A stretch of 64,000 nt of DNA from Plasmodiophora brassicae (Eukaryota; Endomyxa; Phytomyxea; Plasmodiophorida; Plasmodiophoridae), in contig JASFAU010000010.1 of the NCBI GenBank assembly GCA_039704465.1, positions 62,001-126,000 of the forward strand, given 5' to 3'. Below the pieces are notes generated by a model. That model was not told the DNA's origin and searched no databases. It saw nothing but the letters and a program-made list of their open reading frames with translations. The stretch's first letter is position 1, and each line of letters opens with the position of its first letter. The position numbers and the translations under genes were made by a program. Below are positions 63,407 to 64,000 of this stretch, piece after piece.

Positions 63407-63644
63407 CCGGCGGCGGACACTCGGCGGCGCTGCGATCTGCCGTGGCGGTGACAGCGGGCGGGCGTCAGGAGTCCAGAAATAGCGGGCGACGACTGACGAG
63501 AGGCCTGATCCGGACTGGTTTGGGCCCCGGTTTTCGACCTGGCGGCCCGTTCCCGGTCCCGGTCGCTGGGCGGCCGTCGCCAACCGGGCCATTGCGATTG
63601 TCGAAGCGCAACGTGCATACCGCCGACCGGTACCGACCGCCGCC

Positions 63645-64000
63645 ATGTCTGCCAGTGATGTTCTCTGCAAGGCCCTTGCCTTGTTTCGGATGTCGATCCT
63701 TCTGCTGGTTGTGCTCTGCCTGCTGTGGGTTCCGTCGGCGCCCGGTCCGCGGTTCGCAGCGGGCGCTCGCCACGAACTAGTGTTGCCGGAGCCATACTTT
63801 GATGTCGAATCAGAGCATTTGACTCTGTATGAGTGTGCTGGTACACGAAACGTGCCCCGCCTCAACGTAATAACCAAGTCCCCTGGTGACAGGGATTGGT
63901 CTCGCTGCCGTATCACCGACATTTCGGCAGGGATGTTCGACCAATGTCCTGATCTCACGAAACTGTACGTGTGCCGCGTCCCAGTACAATTCGCTAGTGG
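63645..64000 (+). CDS. Secreted LRR-like protein, 3' partial
   Basis: An open frame from ATG 63645 to the window's right edge (118 codons). A hydrophobic segment (MSILLLVVLCLLWVPSAPG) is preceded by 15 residues, so it is a signal peptide or anchor; ATG 63690 is an alternative start. Downstream, CRITDISAGMFDQCPDLTKL resembles the first leucine-rich repeat after an N-cap with Cys. It is divergent from GNL1. Confidence 0.55.
   Translation, partial: MSASDVLCKALALFRMSILLLVVLCLLWVPSAPGPRFAAGARHELVLPEPYFDVESEHLTLYECAGTRNVPRLNVITKSPGDRDWSRCRITDISAGMFDQCPDLTKLYVCRVPVQFAS

Overview
The window is eukaryotic nuclear DNA: GC-rich and gene-dense, with genes on both strands. Conserved genes are interrupted by short GT-AG introns, mostly about 50-70 bp and often starting GTACGN. 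I rebuilt reading frames across introns for enolase, class II ribonucleotide reductase, an N-terminal methyltransferase, a mitochondrial carrier, bL28m, NDUFA6, GH18, RRP45 and others, and exon sums are multiples of three. This gene structure plus abundant chitin-related secreted proteins (GH18, hevein-type CBM18, possibly GH19) suggests a free-living or plant-associated protist. A plasmodiophorid-like rhizarian is my best guess, but this is inference and no marker here proves it.

Layout. 1-15 kb: a repeat-rich protein fragment, NDUFA6 (complex I), a COPI-associated-type membrane protein with a WW domain, a proline-rich secreted protein, class II ribonucleotide reductase, a large VWD/mucin-like secreted protein, YIF1 (ER-Golgi traffic) and a VIPAS39/SPE-39 homologue (endosomal tethering). 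15-29.6 kb: a rearranged block. An NTMT1 methyltransferase gene and its upstream neighbour sit in an inverted copy of a unit that is also tandemly repeated (period about 3.77 kb) to the right. The repeat units carry a lineage-specific gene (called MMKV family here), a truncated NTMT1 5' end and a further unknown gene. bL28m and a tandem-HTH protein lie between the arms. A 206-bp SINE-like insertion with a 13-bp target duplication sits in only one arm.

29.7-40 kb: a helical-repeat/TPR protein, GH99 endomannosidase, an SLC25A42-like carrier with a GC-AG intron, a duplicated GH19-like secreted protein, enolase and a small membrane protein. 40-45 kb: a second rearranged block with an intronless zinc-finger/protease-like gene, partial copies of its 5' end including a 556-bp palindrome, and a small secreted protein with a decayed copy. 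45-54.5 kb: a long coiled-coil HMMR-like protein, a membrane-anchored double GH18 protein, and a membrane-anchored chitin-binding (CBM18) protein. 54.5-64 kb: two ankyrin proteins, an AN1 zinc-finger protein, a Cys-rich secreted protein, a TPT/SLC35 transporter, exosome subunit RRP45, the GTPase GNL1, and the start of a secreted LRR-like protein cut by the window edge.

The genes are not in operons; neighbours are functionally mixed. No rRNA, tRNA or CRISPR was recognised.
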